Shown here piece after piece: positions 1 to 15,500 of a stretch of 64,000 nucleotides of DNA (the first letter of the stretch is position 1; each line of letters begins with the position of its first letter). Source of the stretch: Antedon mediterranea (Eukaryota; Echinodermata; Crinoidea; Comatulida; Antedonidae). The notes under the pieces are model-generated. The model saw nothing but the letters and a program-made list of their open reading frames with translations. It did not search any database and was not told the DNA's origin. Position numbers and translations under genes: made by a program. The DNA lies in contig NC_092675.1 of NCBI RefSeq assembly GCF_964355755.1, positions 21,840,912-21,904,911 on the forward strand, written 5' to 3'.

Positions 1-562
1 ATATCTTGTTTCTGTGACTGACAAGTTTTTGGAAATAAAGTAAGGCAATATTTGAAAATGAAAAGTGAAAAAGCAGCTATAGAAATATAGGGGAGGGGGT
101 CAATAAAGATGTAATTGAATTCATCTAGGCCTACAAAGAATAATGTTCAGAACATCAAATTTCCTTTGTAGAAAACAGTAGCGTATGTATTATTTGTCAC
201 TTTGAGTAGATAATCAACAGACTTCGCTACAAAACCTCCTCGCGATTTATATGTGAGAAGTGGGAGTAGATCACTGTGAGATGTTTACGAGTGACCAGTC
301 AAGTATACTTACTTACGCATTTTATTGTTTTCACCTTCATCTTTCATTAATATAATGTACACCTCCACCGTACAGTTCAGTTTTTCAAAAACAATGGTCA
401 AACGTTACTGAAACACGCATTTGGATTTTTTTTTCTCCTGCTATTTAGGAATGTTGGTGATGAGGAAATATTATTTTTTTTGCAAACTGCTCAAATATGT
501 CCAAATTATTATTGAAATATGAAATACAAGATTTAGAAAAAAAATTATACAGATGATATTAC
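1..562. other. Intronic sequence of the SSBP gene, no exon seen
   Basis: AT-rich sequence downstream of the last recognisable SSBP exon on the minus strand. I looked on the minus strand for the next Pro/Gly/Met-rich exon and found none, and there is no other coding signal. It is most likely the first part of intron 8. Confidence 0.6.
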
Positions 563-3500
563 CTTGCTGATGCCTTACAGAATCCATTGAATTCGGCATA
601 ATTGACGGTGAATTTCCAACTCCTTGAGGCTAAAGTCAAAGTAAAAAAAAACATCAATCTATTAGAGAAGTTTGCATCATCAAAATGATTGATTAAAATA
701 GATGGCAGTAAAGACAAATTGTACTTGGTCAGTAACAAAAATTAGAGGGCAGTATAACTAAATCAATCCATATCAGAATACCTAATGTTACCACCAGTCT
801 ACTAATCTTAATGCAGAAGGATTGATTATAAATATATTATGAATATTATTATTTATTATTATTCACCCCAATTTCCAGTGATGTTGCCACAAGAAATAAA
901 GTGGAACTGTTTTTGCAAGAAAAGGGAACAATCTTTGTTCAAGCCACTTGGTTGTCAAGGCCTGAAGAAGTGGTCAGGTTGAAACCTTATCAACCTTACT
1001 GGTGGCTATCGCCCTGAATTATGTGTGTAAAGTGGTCGCTTTGATAAGAAGTTTCCAGGAGCTAAGGTATATTCGTTTTAAAGGATTGGAGTTTCTTTTA
1101 GACTCTTCAAAGAAATTTGCTATTTTATTAATTCTTGTGAAATTGTTTTATAAATAAAAAAATATGTATATTCTTACTTGACTGGCAGGCATTCTAACAG
1201 GACCTCGTGGGCCAGGATATCGTGGTGATATAAATGGCTGAAATGCAAAGAAGATGATAATAAAAAGAAAGTTACAAAGTGGACACACGAACAATTATAA
1301 TGTAAGTGCATTGTATATTATTGGAAAGCAGACAAATATATGTGGCAAGTATCGTCTACAGTATATAATTAATAATAATATAATTAACCAGAAAAAAGTA
1401 TAAGAAATCAAATAATTTTTAATAAGGTTGGTAAAGCTATATCGACATGATAACATGGGAACGAATCATTAAATAACCCAAATTCATATATTATATAGTT
1501 TGCACATTACAGAATATTTCATTCAGATTCTGAACGTTCTTTTAATTTATTTATTGGACTGTCAAACCAGAATAAGTAGAATTATGATCAAAGATAGTTT
1601 ATGACAGATATGACCTTTTAGTTATTACGGTATATATGGTATTTTGTCAAAATATTAGGGCCTCGTTTATTATTACAGGGTCTATGGGACACATTCAAAA
1701 CTAACTTTGTACTTTCATAGAAAATGGCTCAAGTATTTTACAACATACAAACCTGGCCCAGGGAAGATGCTTTGACACAAAGAGCTTTTATTGTTATTCA
1801 TGATTGAACAGGAAGATATGTAGGGGAAAGACGATTACTACATACTGTATTAAGTGGTACAATAATTTGGGTAGGAGATTTTCAAAATTTACATTGTCAT
1901 CTATACTTTGGATAAATTCATGAATTATTAAACTAATTAAAATAATAACATATGATGGCACATTATCAGACATCGATTTTGATGTGCAGAACCTCATTTG
2001 AGTATAGTCGCATATGGTTGAATTGAATTGAGGGCCCAGTTATGATCAGTGGCTCGAAAGATTTACTAGATGCTTTACAAGTGCACATGAGCTAGATGTG
2101 TACACTGGACATACGGTTTATAGTCTTTATCCGAGAAAACTTGTTCTACCACCAGAACCATGGAGCGAGTGAGCCTCAAACCCTTGTCGATGTTATGAAT
2201 ATTACGGTTCCACTGTCTTAACCGCTCAGCCACTAACTCATAACTTAACGTAATCAAGATAGCATAATCTATTGTGCTGCCCTCAATGTGCTTAAAGATC
2301 AACATGTTCACAAAATATCAATATCTGGACACTATCAAGATTCATTACAGCAAATAAGGGTCTTTTATGAAAATTTTAGATTTGTTTTATTGAATGAAGT
2401 ATTCTTTATTCATAATTTCTAATTTAATTGTGAATAAGATATATACCATCCCAATTGTACAACGTTGTATTTGTCCGTACATCTTGTATCCATTTGTAAA
2501 ACTAATTCCTAAATACACAAGGTTTTTTAAAAGAAATGTATGTAGTTGCTTGATGCATCATGAATATCAAATGGAACACCCTGTTTGACACATGTGCGGT
2601 CTGAAAAATCATTTTGAATAGTTTATTTATCTCCATTTCCATATCTGTATTAAAAAAGTCCAAATTTCCTTTCCTGAAGTCTTAAATAAACAAAAAAAAG
2701 CCACATTATTTTGAGCATATAATGTGATAAGTAGCATAAGTTGCAAAAATTTAAAGATTATTAATTCATTTTTCTTTCAGGTACCAAAGTAAATATACTA
2801 TGGGAATCATTAAACATGGTATAAATAATTATAAGGTAATGTATAGTTCTTGTTTACTACTATGGATGCTTTGTGTTTAATTGTTTAGCAAGGTAAAACA
2901 ATAGGTTTTGCAAAAATATTCAGCATTGTTATCATCTTGCAGGCCTCCTTTACTACCATTTTGTGTATATTGACAAACCCCTTGATGTTGGGAATCTAAA
3001 CATCTGTCAAGTACAAACCTTTATATTATGTGTGAGATTTCTCGAAAAGCTAAGATTTCTATCTGAAGTCGTACACACAATATTTCACAGTTTGCGTACA
3101 GTACAGTAGGTTAATGTTCGAATAAGATTCAATACATTTATAGTATAGTATGATGGGATTTTTATTATTAGTAACAAGTTTGAAAGGCAAATTATTTAAA
3201 AAATAACAATCTGTGTGTGGGACCTCAATGGATACAACTAAAATAAGAAAAAAAAATACATCCACAAAGAAATTTTGCAGCGCTTTCGGATAGCACTAAC
3301 CCTTTCTCAGTGCAATAGAACAAATATTAAAGATTTTTTTAATATCAATTACTTTAGTAGAGTGGTTCTAAAGTTCTAAGACTTTCCAACAAGCATGATA
3401 TAGCATACAGAATAAAAAGTCCTATATTATTTTATTTGTATGGTATATAGTTTTGAACAAATAGCACAAATGCTTAGCGCGACAACTAAAAATTCCATTG

Positions 3501-6500
3501 CATTAATGGTTTAAATTGGATTTTGTTTCATCAGTGACTGTTTTCCATAGGGAAGGAGGGAATATCATGCTTGTCACTGCATTCAGCATGCGTAGAAGTG
3601 AATAATTTCCGGCATGGATATTTAACAGTGAACAGTAGCAGATCCCAAAGCCATTGCCAGATTCTAGTCTGATTCATGTAGTTCAAAACATCATAATAGC
3701 AATGAACTACAGTATTGTTCAATTTGATGATGATTCCTAGTTTGAGTCCACAACAATAATATAGAGGGAGAGTGAAGGTAGAAAAATCTAGTAGATTCCT
3801 ATAACATGTCCACAAACAAAAGGAGGGCAAAATACAAAGTTATACATTGCCATTGACAATTTCTCAGTAAAGTTTCAACCTACAGTATGTTTAAAAAGGT
3901 AACATCTACCACAATCAATGTTATCTATCACAAGTCTAGCGCCACCAATGATAACATTTTACAATACAGCACTAGCTGTTTGTTTAAACTATTTATGTAC
4001 GGTAATCTATAACTGACACCATGTTAAATACACTCTTTTTTTTTATCATTTAAAATTCCCTTGGATTGAAAGATATCTTAATATTCTGGAGACTTCTAAA
4101 TATTAAAACTGCAAAGTTTAGAATATCTCCTTATATTCAAATTTTACCTCCCTCTCTGCAATTGTATGTGTAAAATCATAACATAATAAATCAAAATCCA
4201 ATCTTTCTATAGAATTATTGATAATTTTTCATTCTTAACTCTACAGATATAGTAAGTAGCTCAGCAACATTTGAACTCGCATATTATAAAGAATGAGATG
4301 AACAGCAGATTATGAACTCTGAATTTAAAAATACAAATTAACAAGATCACCAGTACACAGTAGACACAGTAGTAGTAATTTAATTTAAAAATGTTTTATT
4401 TTGTCTTGTGAAAATGTGTTTCAAATATTGAATGGTTCTTATTACCTTCAAAGTACTAGTGTAGGCACATGTCCTCTCATCGCTTAACCAGGGGTAACCT
4501 CCTTCACAAAAATAACTTTAAATGTATTGTAACTACAGGTTAGTAGGTGTGTGCTGTGCTAATATTTTTCACACCCTTATTAAAACTTTTCCTAATTTTG
4601 GTTCACGAAAATGAAATTTTATACAAGTTTTTGTTTAAAAATGTGTTAAATATGGAGAAGTTGGCATTCAAACACTAGATAAAAAGAACATCTTCTACGT
4701 TTATTTTATTAAGTTATGTTCAAATATATATGTGATGTTGCAATTTTTCCAGCACTTGATCTTATCAAATTGTAATCTGTTGGAACTGTATGAATCAGTG
4801 CAATACTTATTAATTTGCCTTCTGGGATTTTAAGTACCAGATCTCAATATGAAAGAAGGGAAATGGTTTTAATTGTAACACACTCTGTGAATGAGCTACT
4901 GATTTCCCCAACTTCCTTGAGGATCTGTCGAACGATAGCCCCTTCTTCCACTATCTGGGGCTAGTCAAGGGTTGGGCCACTGTTGCTGCTGTACCCAGAT
5001 GTGTAGATAATAGTAACACAAACACAAACCCCTTTATCTGTCACCAAAATGTCTTAAATGGCTTTTAACCCAAAACACAGTACACTTTACTAAATTAGGC
5101 AGATGAAAACTACTGTTTTTAAATTAATTGCAATTTAGTCAAATTAATGGCCTAGAAAAAAAAAGTTCCTATTCATCAGCTGCTATATCCTTAAATTTTC
5201 TTTTACAATTTTCAAATTTCAATAGACTGATAACTAATCTAATACACATAACGTAATAATTTCATATTGTATTAGTATAGTAGGTAACACTGTACATTCT
5301 TTATTAATCGTTAAAACAATATAACATTCTTTATGTTTGGTGGTGTTTATTGTAGTTTACTCAATTTGTCCAAAGTGGTACATTTCAGTAGCAGTATAAT
5401 TGGAACATTTTAAAGTTTATGTTCAACTTATGCTAATAAGTTTGGTGTTTGGTTAACATTAATAAACCGGTAATTCAAATTCAGAAAGCATAACGAAAAT
5501 CTTCATACTCAATGCACATTCAACATTGCTGCTTTCTGTTACCAAAATCACTAAAATACTGTACTATACTTTTAAATTCCTGTACTGCATAGTCTATAAA
5601 GTTTATTTTATGGCCTTTAACCATCCCAACCTAATTCCAATACTTCGCCCATTTAATAAACTCCTGGATGCCTGAAAGTGCTATTTTTATTATGTCTACC
5701 GACCCTTAACCCTATCTCCCCCACCCCCTCTACACTTGCTGGTATATCTTTACACAACTCATTCTGTGCAGAAACACTTCACAAGACAGCCATGCACCAT
5801 CATGGCACAAATTGTTCTTCCATTGTTCCATCCATAAGCCTGGATGTATGCAACCGTGAACCATTTCATGTGTTTGATACACAATTACGACATTTTGTAG
5901 GAATATTCAAATTTCAACCTTGAGAATTTTAGCCCTTTTAATGTACTGTACCTCTGTTCACCTTTACTTCAACCCCACCATTATTAGAACAATTTGGTGA
6001 TTTACTGTAGTTTTGGTATAGAGTAGAAATCCTTATTTAGGACATTTTCGCACTTTTATTTGACTCAATAATACTGTATTACAAACATTTTCACCAAATT
6101 TGGAAATCCTGAAACCGTTGTAGAATGTTTGGAGACACTCGCTTTTCAATTGTCATGTAAATATGTAATCTATATAATTATTTCAAACTATATAAATATA
6201 CATTACACATGGTTTCAAATTTGTTTTTTATGCAAATTATTTTTCAGAGCGTCTTGATATGGTCAGGTCAGATCCCTGAGACTTAATTCAGTGCCTTGAA
6301 AAACTGAGGATCTGTTCATATCTGCGTATGGTTTTACATCCTACTCCATAGGTCTGGAAGCTACCTAACAAGATTAGTTAGGAAATACTAGTGAGACACA
6401 TCACACCAACCAAATTGTTTGTAAGTGGTTGCCATTTATGGCAATAATAATGTAACCTCAACTGTGAGATCCAGTAGGTTTGATATGTAACTTGTGTAGA

Positions 6501-9500
6501 TACAATAATGGAAATAGTCTGCGGGAGCCATTTGTTATACAGTCGACTCCGCCTAAGTCGAATTATACGTTTTTGTATTGTTTTGGGCTTAAACCATAAA
6601 AGAAAAAACAGTTTATCATTGCCGATAAAGAGGCTTAGCATTTATTAGGCCTAGTAGCTAGCTAGCTAAGCAAACTCAATTCAAGAAGGCTCATCGCGTG
6701 GGCCGTGATCGCGACAGGGCAGGGTCCACTAGGCCTAGCCATAGCGCGGCTAGTGAGTGAACCTAGGCCTAGCACTTTTTTTTCCAAATCTATAAGTCGA
6801 AGTGCGCGTAACTCGAATTTTTATACCGGTCCCATTAGATTCGACTTAGGCGGCGTCGACTGTAGCTAGAACAACGGTAGGAGGTGTCTCTTTTCTCTAA
6901 AACAAATACAAGAGGTATACCAACAGATGCAAACTGGTAAGCTTTAGAACAATATACAAATCCTGAGTACGATAAAATATTCTTACCTGACCTGTGTCCA
7001 TCATGTTTGGGTTATGACCTTGTGGCATCTAGAAAAGAAAAATTGAAATTTATGTAACGCTCTGTTGCCTGATGATAGTGCCACAGAAAACCGTATTAGC
7101 TTTCAACTATAGGAACTTTGTATTAAAACATTGATTCTAAATTTGCAAAACAAAACAGAGACTGGGATAAATAAAGAACACCACCCAACCCATCTTTGCT
7201 ATAGCTATATATATATATATATAGCAATTAAACAGTAACTAATGTACAATACAATTGTCAATGGAGACTCTGCTTATTTTCCAAAATGTGCTATTACGCA
7301 AATCGTATGAATAAATAAGAAACTGAATTAAGTTGAGGTTTAAGATCTTTTTTCATTGTATTACTTTTCTCAAGTTAAAACTATTCCTGAAATGCCATTG
7401 CTATAAAGAGAATTAGGCCCAACGAAAGTCACACTGGACAATATATGAAAGTTCAACACAAACATGGTGAGTCGACACAAGACAATGCATGTTACAATGG
7501 AATGTTGGGAGCATAACTGAAAAATTCTACCATTCTCATTTAAACAACTTAATATATAGAGTCAACCAGAAATTTTCTTCTACAGAGAAGAGAAGTTTAC
7601 AAGTCTGCACACTCTAAGGCAGATCACTTTGCAAGTCACTACACTATTTGTATTTGTATTTGTATTTTGTATTAATATTTGTCCTCAGTGAGGAAATTCG
7701 GATTAGGCCCTCCACGGACCCACGGCAGCCAGCAGTGCAGCGCCTACCAGATTAGGCAATGAGAGTAAAGAATCTTGCCTAAGGATGATATTAGTATGGT
7801 ACAGATAACCTCGAACCCATGCCTATCACATGCTAGTCCGATATTACCATTACACCATCACTCTCCAGTATATACAGCACCCGCCACGATTTCTAGACGG
7901 TCTCCCATCCAGAACGCAACCGGGCCCAACGTTGCTTAACTTCGGTGATCTGACGAGAACCGGTGTTTCACATACTTTGTGATGGCATACCGTATTAATG
8001 AGTACAGACACTTGACTTAACCACCTTTCATGAAGTGTATTAACTGACATACTGTATGCATTCAATGCCAATCAATAGATTAAGTGATTTCCTGTTGGTT
8101 GTACATACAAACCAGTCAAGTTTAAAGTCAATGGTAGTAACTTATTACCTAAAAGTCTATATTAAAGTAAATATTTAAACAATGAACATTTCTGCTACAA
8201 AATTCTATTTTGGTGTTACACAAACATGACGTTTGTTTAACCAGATAAAAACGGATCAATAATTTAACATACACCAATGAATTTTAATACAGTAAACATT
8301 GTATTGTAAAATTTACAAGCCACAAAACGTCTCTATTTATAGATGTATTAACGCAAGACAGTTAAGTACATAGAAAAGAATTACTGTAAGGTGATCAATG
8401 ATTGGGTGATGAGTTAACTCTCTTACAACAACTCTATGTCGTTAACTTCAACATAACTTTGATGTTCCTCCGCTACCTCTCATGTAACTGTAAAACACGA
8501 TACCTTCTCACCGGATTACAACTGGCCTATACAGTACTGAAGACAATAATAAATGTTTTAATGGATAGAATACTGTACATCCCATCCACACAGCACTATA
8601 CTTCAGTGGCCAACATTTTCTCAATTGACAAATTCTCAAAATCAATGTTAGTATTTTACTATTGAACTTGTCAGTTGTCAAGAAAAGCTTGACCTATATC
8701 AAGAAATTAATACTGACACAATACTGTCTTAACTACATTGACATTGCCCTTAAAATAGTCGGGTCATGACTGTAAGGGCAATTAAATGTACCAAAAAATC
8801 TACTTCCAACAAATCTTTAGCAGAGTACAGTAATCTAAGTAAATTTGTTCTGTTCAATCTGCTTTTACAAATAGTTACAACTACATAAAATGGACCTTTT
8901 CTTCTTTTTGCCAACCGCTCTTTAAAAAAGAGAATGAAGTCCATTGGCAATTCAACTGCATACTTCTCCAAAGATCCTTTTTTTAAAGTATCTGAAAGCA
9001 CGCATCCTCAAATTTGGCATGTCAACTCCAGCCTCCAAAGGTCTGCTAAATTCAGATGAAGCGTCATTAAAAATTCATAAATTTAATGCCTATAAGTTAC
9101 AGTATTTGAGGACGTCTCCGTAATTTATGTTTTGTAAGGAATTGCATGTTTACGATGAATTAGGTAGCATGTGGATGTGTATTGGTCAGAACACAAGATG
9201 GCTAGCCTGAGTTGTCCTATTTATACTGGATAAAACACAAACAAAAATGAATGAGTGACAATCACCAACTTGTCATCAATGAAATGGTCTGACCTACATA
9301 TGCTAAAGAGTAGCTTCCTGGAAATGAATGACAGGCTATCGATATCCACTATCATTTTTATTATTGTTTCTTTTTTTAAAGTCACCCCTATATCTTTTTA
9401 ATTTTATTACTTTTAATACTACTGTACTACAACACTGCAGTGCACTATTTCATGCAAAACTATGACTTTGTTAGTTCATTTTTATACTGGGCGACCTCTT

Positions 9501-12500
9501 CAGTCAAAGACTGATTTCCCAGAGGGCCCAGTTGGTGATCAGTGGCTGTGATGTACTAATACACCGGGGTAACCCCCTACTCGTCTCGAAAGATGTACTA
9601 GGTTCTTTAAAGTGCACACGAGCTAGTTGTGTACACTGGACCTACGGTTTATAGTCCTTATCCGAGAAGACTCGTTCTACCACCAGAACCATGGAGTGAG
9701 TGAGCCTCGAACCCTTGCCGATGTTATGGCTACGTGATTACGGTTCCACTGTCTTAACTGCTCGGCCACTCACTCACTTGATGTTGCAATATACCTACCG
9801 TACTGTAGAATCAAATTTATCTACAGATTTACTGTAAATTTAAGTTGTAACCCTAATCCAATGTTTTTTTTTGCTTGAAAGTCAATCACTCTGGTAGGGC
9901 CTACTATAAAAAATTATACCACAATTTAGCATTTTCGGACACAAAGGTTTATGCATTCTTGTCCATGCTTGTCACACTACAGTACTGTACAGTAGTACTG
10001 TACATCTTTCCTGACTTACAGAATTTGCAAATACCGAGAAAATGCTGCTGGCACCAGAGAACCGGATACCGTTGGTTAATTTTTTTGCAAGATATTAGCA
10101 TGATTCTTATATAGCTGTTTTACTAGCACAAAATGTTTTTATTCCTTGATCAGGTTGAAAACTTAAATGAAATAAATAACTATAAAAGTTTGGGACACAA
10201 GATTTAGATTCATGAGTGCAATATAGAAGTACCCAAATAATACAAAGTTGTGAGTCAGATGATTATTTTTAATTATATTAGTTGGATCTATCAAGGACAA
10301 ACAAGAATGTTACGATGTTGACTTGTGGGCTACAATGCACTTCCTATAATTGTTGACTTCTGGATCAGGATGACTAATAGTCTAAACTCAATTAACAAGT
10401 TCTAATGTAATTTTTGTTGTTTTTAATTGTGAAATATTGAAAGAACATGGCCAAAAGATTTACAGATTGTTATGAGAATAATTCCTAGCATTAGATTTGA
10501 ACCACGAAGCCAGGTAACATAGGCAAGCAACTTGACATCTGCACTTTGTATATTTATAGTGGTAACAAAATATTATGAAAAATCAAACTAACTGTATATT
10601 GATTACTGGTAGCAAATACTTTACCAGAAAAAAAAAATGTTGTTGTTTATTATAAATGACATCGCTACCTATAAATTATACTAGAATCTACCTTGAACTG
10701 AATTCTAAATAATTAAAGTTGATTCGCAATATACTTCAACTTTTTCCTTGTTTCTCTAATGCTAAATTCTTCTGTTCATCTCCACCGATGTGGGGAAATG
10801 GCTAATGTCAGTTTATCCAGGCAGAAATAGGCTACTTGCACAGAAAAGCAAAATGGCACTCTTCTGCAGTCGTGACAATGTACATATGTACATTCAATAA
10901 TACTTTGTATTTTAGTAAAATATTATCAGGTGCTTGGAAAATGTCTCTTGAATAGAAGCACTGTAGTTATAGACTGTGCTTCTTATACTGTAGTAATAGA
11001 TAGAGAAATAAAATTGTTGTTTTGAGTCAGATTTCCAATCAGAAACTACTAAAAGCACTTCTTTAAAATCATGAACTCTTAATAATACAGTACAGATATA
11101 AACAATTTACAAATTTCCAACTTGGATATAATTTGAGTAGTAATATCAATGAGTGTTGGAGCTATTACTGTTATTATTAAACAGCAAAGGAAGTAACAAT
11201 GTTTGAATCATACATTAAATGTCAAGAGTGCAAGTTAGAATAGCATGAAGGTCAAACCTTGCCCAGCATCTGCTCTCACTTCTGCCTGAGCTACTGTTTC
11301 CCTCTAGGGACATCCTCCCACTGCCTAAGCTACTGTCTCCTGTCACAGCTCTCCATCAGAGTGTTAAGTAGGTTCATAGAATGATATTGGCAAAAAATAA
11401 ATCTGGCCTAGATATGCAACATAGTATACAGTTATAAGAATAAAGCAGCAGCAACCCTAGCAACCACTGACAATTGCTATCCTAAAGACTAAACAATGAA
11501 CTAAACATTCCCACATAACTCTTGCACACACAAGGCCAGGACATTGGGTAGGAGGTATATTTAGAACCTATTTTACAGAAAGTGTCAGCAGAACCCATTC
11601 TACAGAAAGAGTCAGCAAAACCCATTCTTTAGAAAGGGTTAGGAGAACTCATTAATACAACTAGCTCAAAAAGCGATCCATGATGGAGAGGGATCGCTTA
11701 AAAAGTGATCCACCATGGAGAGGAATCCATCAAATATGTCTGCATCCTCATCCGGCCAATAAGAAATGCCAGATAGAAGTTGAATTCACTACTCCGTTAC
11801 ACACCACTACGTTGCCCACCACACGTTGAGTGTATCAACAAGTTGTATTTTATAAATGATCCGTGTATGTGAAAATGTAAGACTTCTATTACTGAGCTAA
11901 GTATCATCAATACATGCTTGGTATTGAACACTTGTCCCTTACCTGAAAAAACCCTGGTGGCATACCAGGTGCACCGGGCATTCCATCATTTTGTTGCATT
12001 TGACTCATGACAGGACTTGGCGCTGATGCACTCTGTAAGATAAAAAATATGGGTGCAAATTGAACTAAAAAACAGTCAAAATCTCAATTTTTCTAAATAA
12101 AAAGCGTATTTTTCTAAATAAAAAGCATATTTGTTTAATTTTTAAAACGGAAAGCAACAGTATGGAACAAGGGCAGTATAGGCAAGAATGCCATTTATTA
12201 GTTATGGAATGATCTTAAAAAGAGAGTATAAAAAAAGCTTGTAAGAGACTGCATTTTAAGCAATATGATACATACAATATGAAAACAGAAAAGAAAATCT
12301 GAAATGTTTAACAAATACATTATAAAACAGAGGCCGAGGTAAACTCTAGGAAAAGCAATGTGTAAAATTGTGTATTTTTGTCATTATGGACACTTTGTTT
12401 AGGCCTGGCACAACATGTAAAGCCTTTTTTTTTTAAACATTATTTATAAAATACTCTTCCTAGATACATTCAACTTCATCATGTCATATAATTGTACGAC

Positions 12501-15500
12501 CCATAACCAGGGTAGACTTATGATGCTTCTTTTTAAATGTCATGAATCTGTTTTCTGTATTTATATCCAATTAACAGATTGAAATACTATCATCTGCTCT
12601 ATTATACTCAAACATAAGTTTCATTCTCGATGAACCTTGAACAAGTTATAGAGGGCTTCATACGGCAAATCACCGATGCATAATATTTCTACAGTTTTAA
12701 TGTGTTTAATAGAACACATCTGGTCGAGATGAAAACGACAAAATGTTATATAAAATATATAATTATGTAACAACAAATCAAAACAAACAAAAGGTTTGTT
12801 AATAGACATTATGTTATAACAATCGCTTGTTTAATTAGTTTTATGTAAAACTTCCATTAAAACATACTTAAACAGTAGGATGCCGCTTAGTATAAAATAG
12901 GGCCATTTTTAAACAATTAGAAGTCTCATAAATATTATTATTTTATTATCCGCCACCCTTATAATGAGTTTAAAGGGGGGGGGGGGGGCAAGGCAAGTTT
13001 GAAAATGGAGGCAAGGGTTAAACAGAAGATGCACTGTATTTTAAAAAGACGTTTATTAAACAAAATGAGAGATGAGGGATTGATGTAAAAAGCATGAAGA
13101 AATATCATTTTTTTTGACAGGTGGATTTTCCTTTGTTTAGGGGATGGGAGAAGGGGGTATGTCTGATAGGATCATAATAAAATTATAGTATAAGATATTC
13201 AGTCTAAAATTTATATCCATTAAAAAACAGAGGGATGATGGATAGATGATGGAAGAGTCAAGCAATGCCCTTTGCTTTGACTGGTAGCTAGTATTATAGT
13301 ATTGACCTTTGTTTAGCAAGTGCTCACACACAAAGGGAACCCCAAACCATACTCTTAAAACCATTACTGTTACATAATATTCAGTGTTAGGTCAATAACT
13401 TAAAAAGATACACCATCTTTGTAATATTTACTAACAACCTTATAGGCTGCAAGTTTTGAGGCACTTGAGACTTCCAATGATAATTGCACATGGTGTTTGA
13501 CTAAAAAATATGAATGAACTCGGATATCTATTTAAAATATTCCTTGTCATTAGTTTCAAATAATAATTTTATGATTTTTAATTTAATAGCTACAATTGTA
13601 TACTGTAGTTATTTTACGATCTTTTAATTAGCCAAAAAATAATTATGATACAATTTATTTAAACAACACTATAAAATATTATATTTATATTATATTTTTT
13701 TTTTAAAGAAAAAAAGAAAAGAATCCAAAATATTTGTTATTACAAATAACTGATGTTGAAGCATTATAAAACTTTAAAAAATCTTATCTCTTGATATCAT
13801 AATTACATTTTAAATTGAAGACAGATATCTGGTAGGGATGAATTATTTTGATGATGTATAGCATTTTCACCAAGATTAACGACTGTACAGTTTATCAATT
13901 ATTATACCTGAAAAAATATATAAAATCTATATATAAACTAAAAAATACAATATTTAAGGGTCTATGCCATTTTTCTATGCAATATTTTCCAAAGTGTATT
14001 ACAGAGAGGATTCCTTTGTGTGTTGGTCATATGATTAGGGACAATCTACAATGATTGAAAATAGATGGAAAACAAGCACACAATGAGAAGCGTTACGCAT
14101 CACTGAATTTACACAGGAAACCCACAATAATAAGAGTAAGTCAAATTGGCAGAATACAGAATTCTTAATGATATTTGACAAATTATATAATTTTTTTAAT
14201 TAGTCATTTAATCTTTTTGTGATTTAAAAACTAGATTTTAACAGTATGTTTATCATCTCCAAAAATGCACACCTATTAATAATTCTCAAATTGTGAATAA
14301 ACCGATTTTAAGCATGTATTGTATGTATTGTAACAAGAGTGACAAAATTTGACCAATTGTTACTGAAACAGTTTGCATATATTTTCATATAAAAAACATT
14401 GTGTTTATACACTTAAAAAACATGCTATATAAGAAGGGCATAGTTGCAGTCGAAAAATATGCAATAATCATTATTTCGCATTACCGCTAAAAACTACACC
14501 CCTAATAACAGTTAAATGAATTTCTGTCAATCAATTGTTTTAATGATTTTGGAATACCATATTGCACCTATATTCACAAAAGTGCAATGTACAGTACCAG
14601 CATCAGATGCGAGAATCCGGTATCAAAAGCTTTTTCTGGCTCACCCGTGTAATCTGCCACATTTGGCCATATTTATAGTTATCTTTTTATAATTTATTTG
14701 ACTTTTTTTATTCTGATGATTCTCCATTTTTCTGGAAGTTGGGTGTCATCACGTGAGGAATAAAACGATTTGGTGATCTTCGTTTTTCCCTTAAAAATTG
14801 CAGACTTTGCATATTATGTCATTGCTAACACACGACTTATATACTTTATTTATTTATTTTTAAACACATCCGTTGCAACAAGTTCCAACTTCCAGATTGT
14901 GTGGAACTTTTACGTGCAAAAAGAATAAAAATAGAAGTAGTTGAGTTTCATCAAAGAAGCAACAAAAAAATAGTAGTTGGGTTTCACCAGTGTATGCATC
15001 AATTAGGAAAATGCGTCCGAACAAGTCCTTTAGGTTATCAACTGCTCAAAAGTTGTGGCAATGCCTTTACAAGATATTATTCCACAAATCAACCTCAAAA
15101 TAATATCAGAAAGTTCCAAATCAACCTTTAAATAAATTCTAAATAAAAATCCAAACACTAAATAATTAATAACACTCTTTTAAAAAAATCTATAAAGATT
15201 TAGTAAAATGTAAATAAAATCTGATTTGAATAATGATGATATAATAAATATCATTCTCATGTAATATTCATACTGTGTTATTCTACTACCAACACTCACA
15301 AGTTTCACCTTGAAATGGACATCTCCATTATCAGAGTGGGGACATTTTAGTAAGAAGATAAAACATTGAATCATAACAGAGAAGTACAGTCAGGCAGAAG
15401 AATTGTCGCCATCTTGAAATTAACCAAAGTTAAATTTCAATACAAATGAATTAAAGCATTCATATTAAGAGTGAATATATCAATAAATACCAATAAAGGG

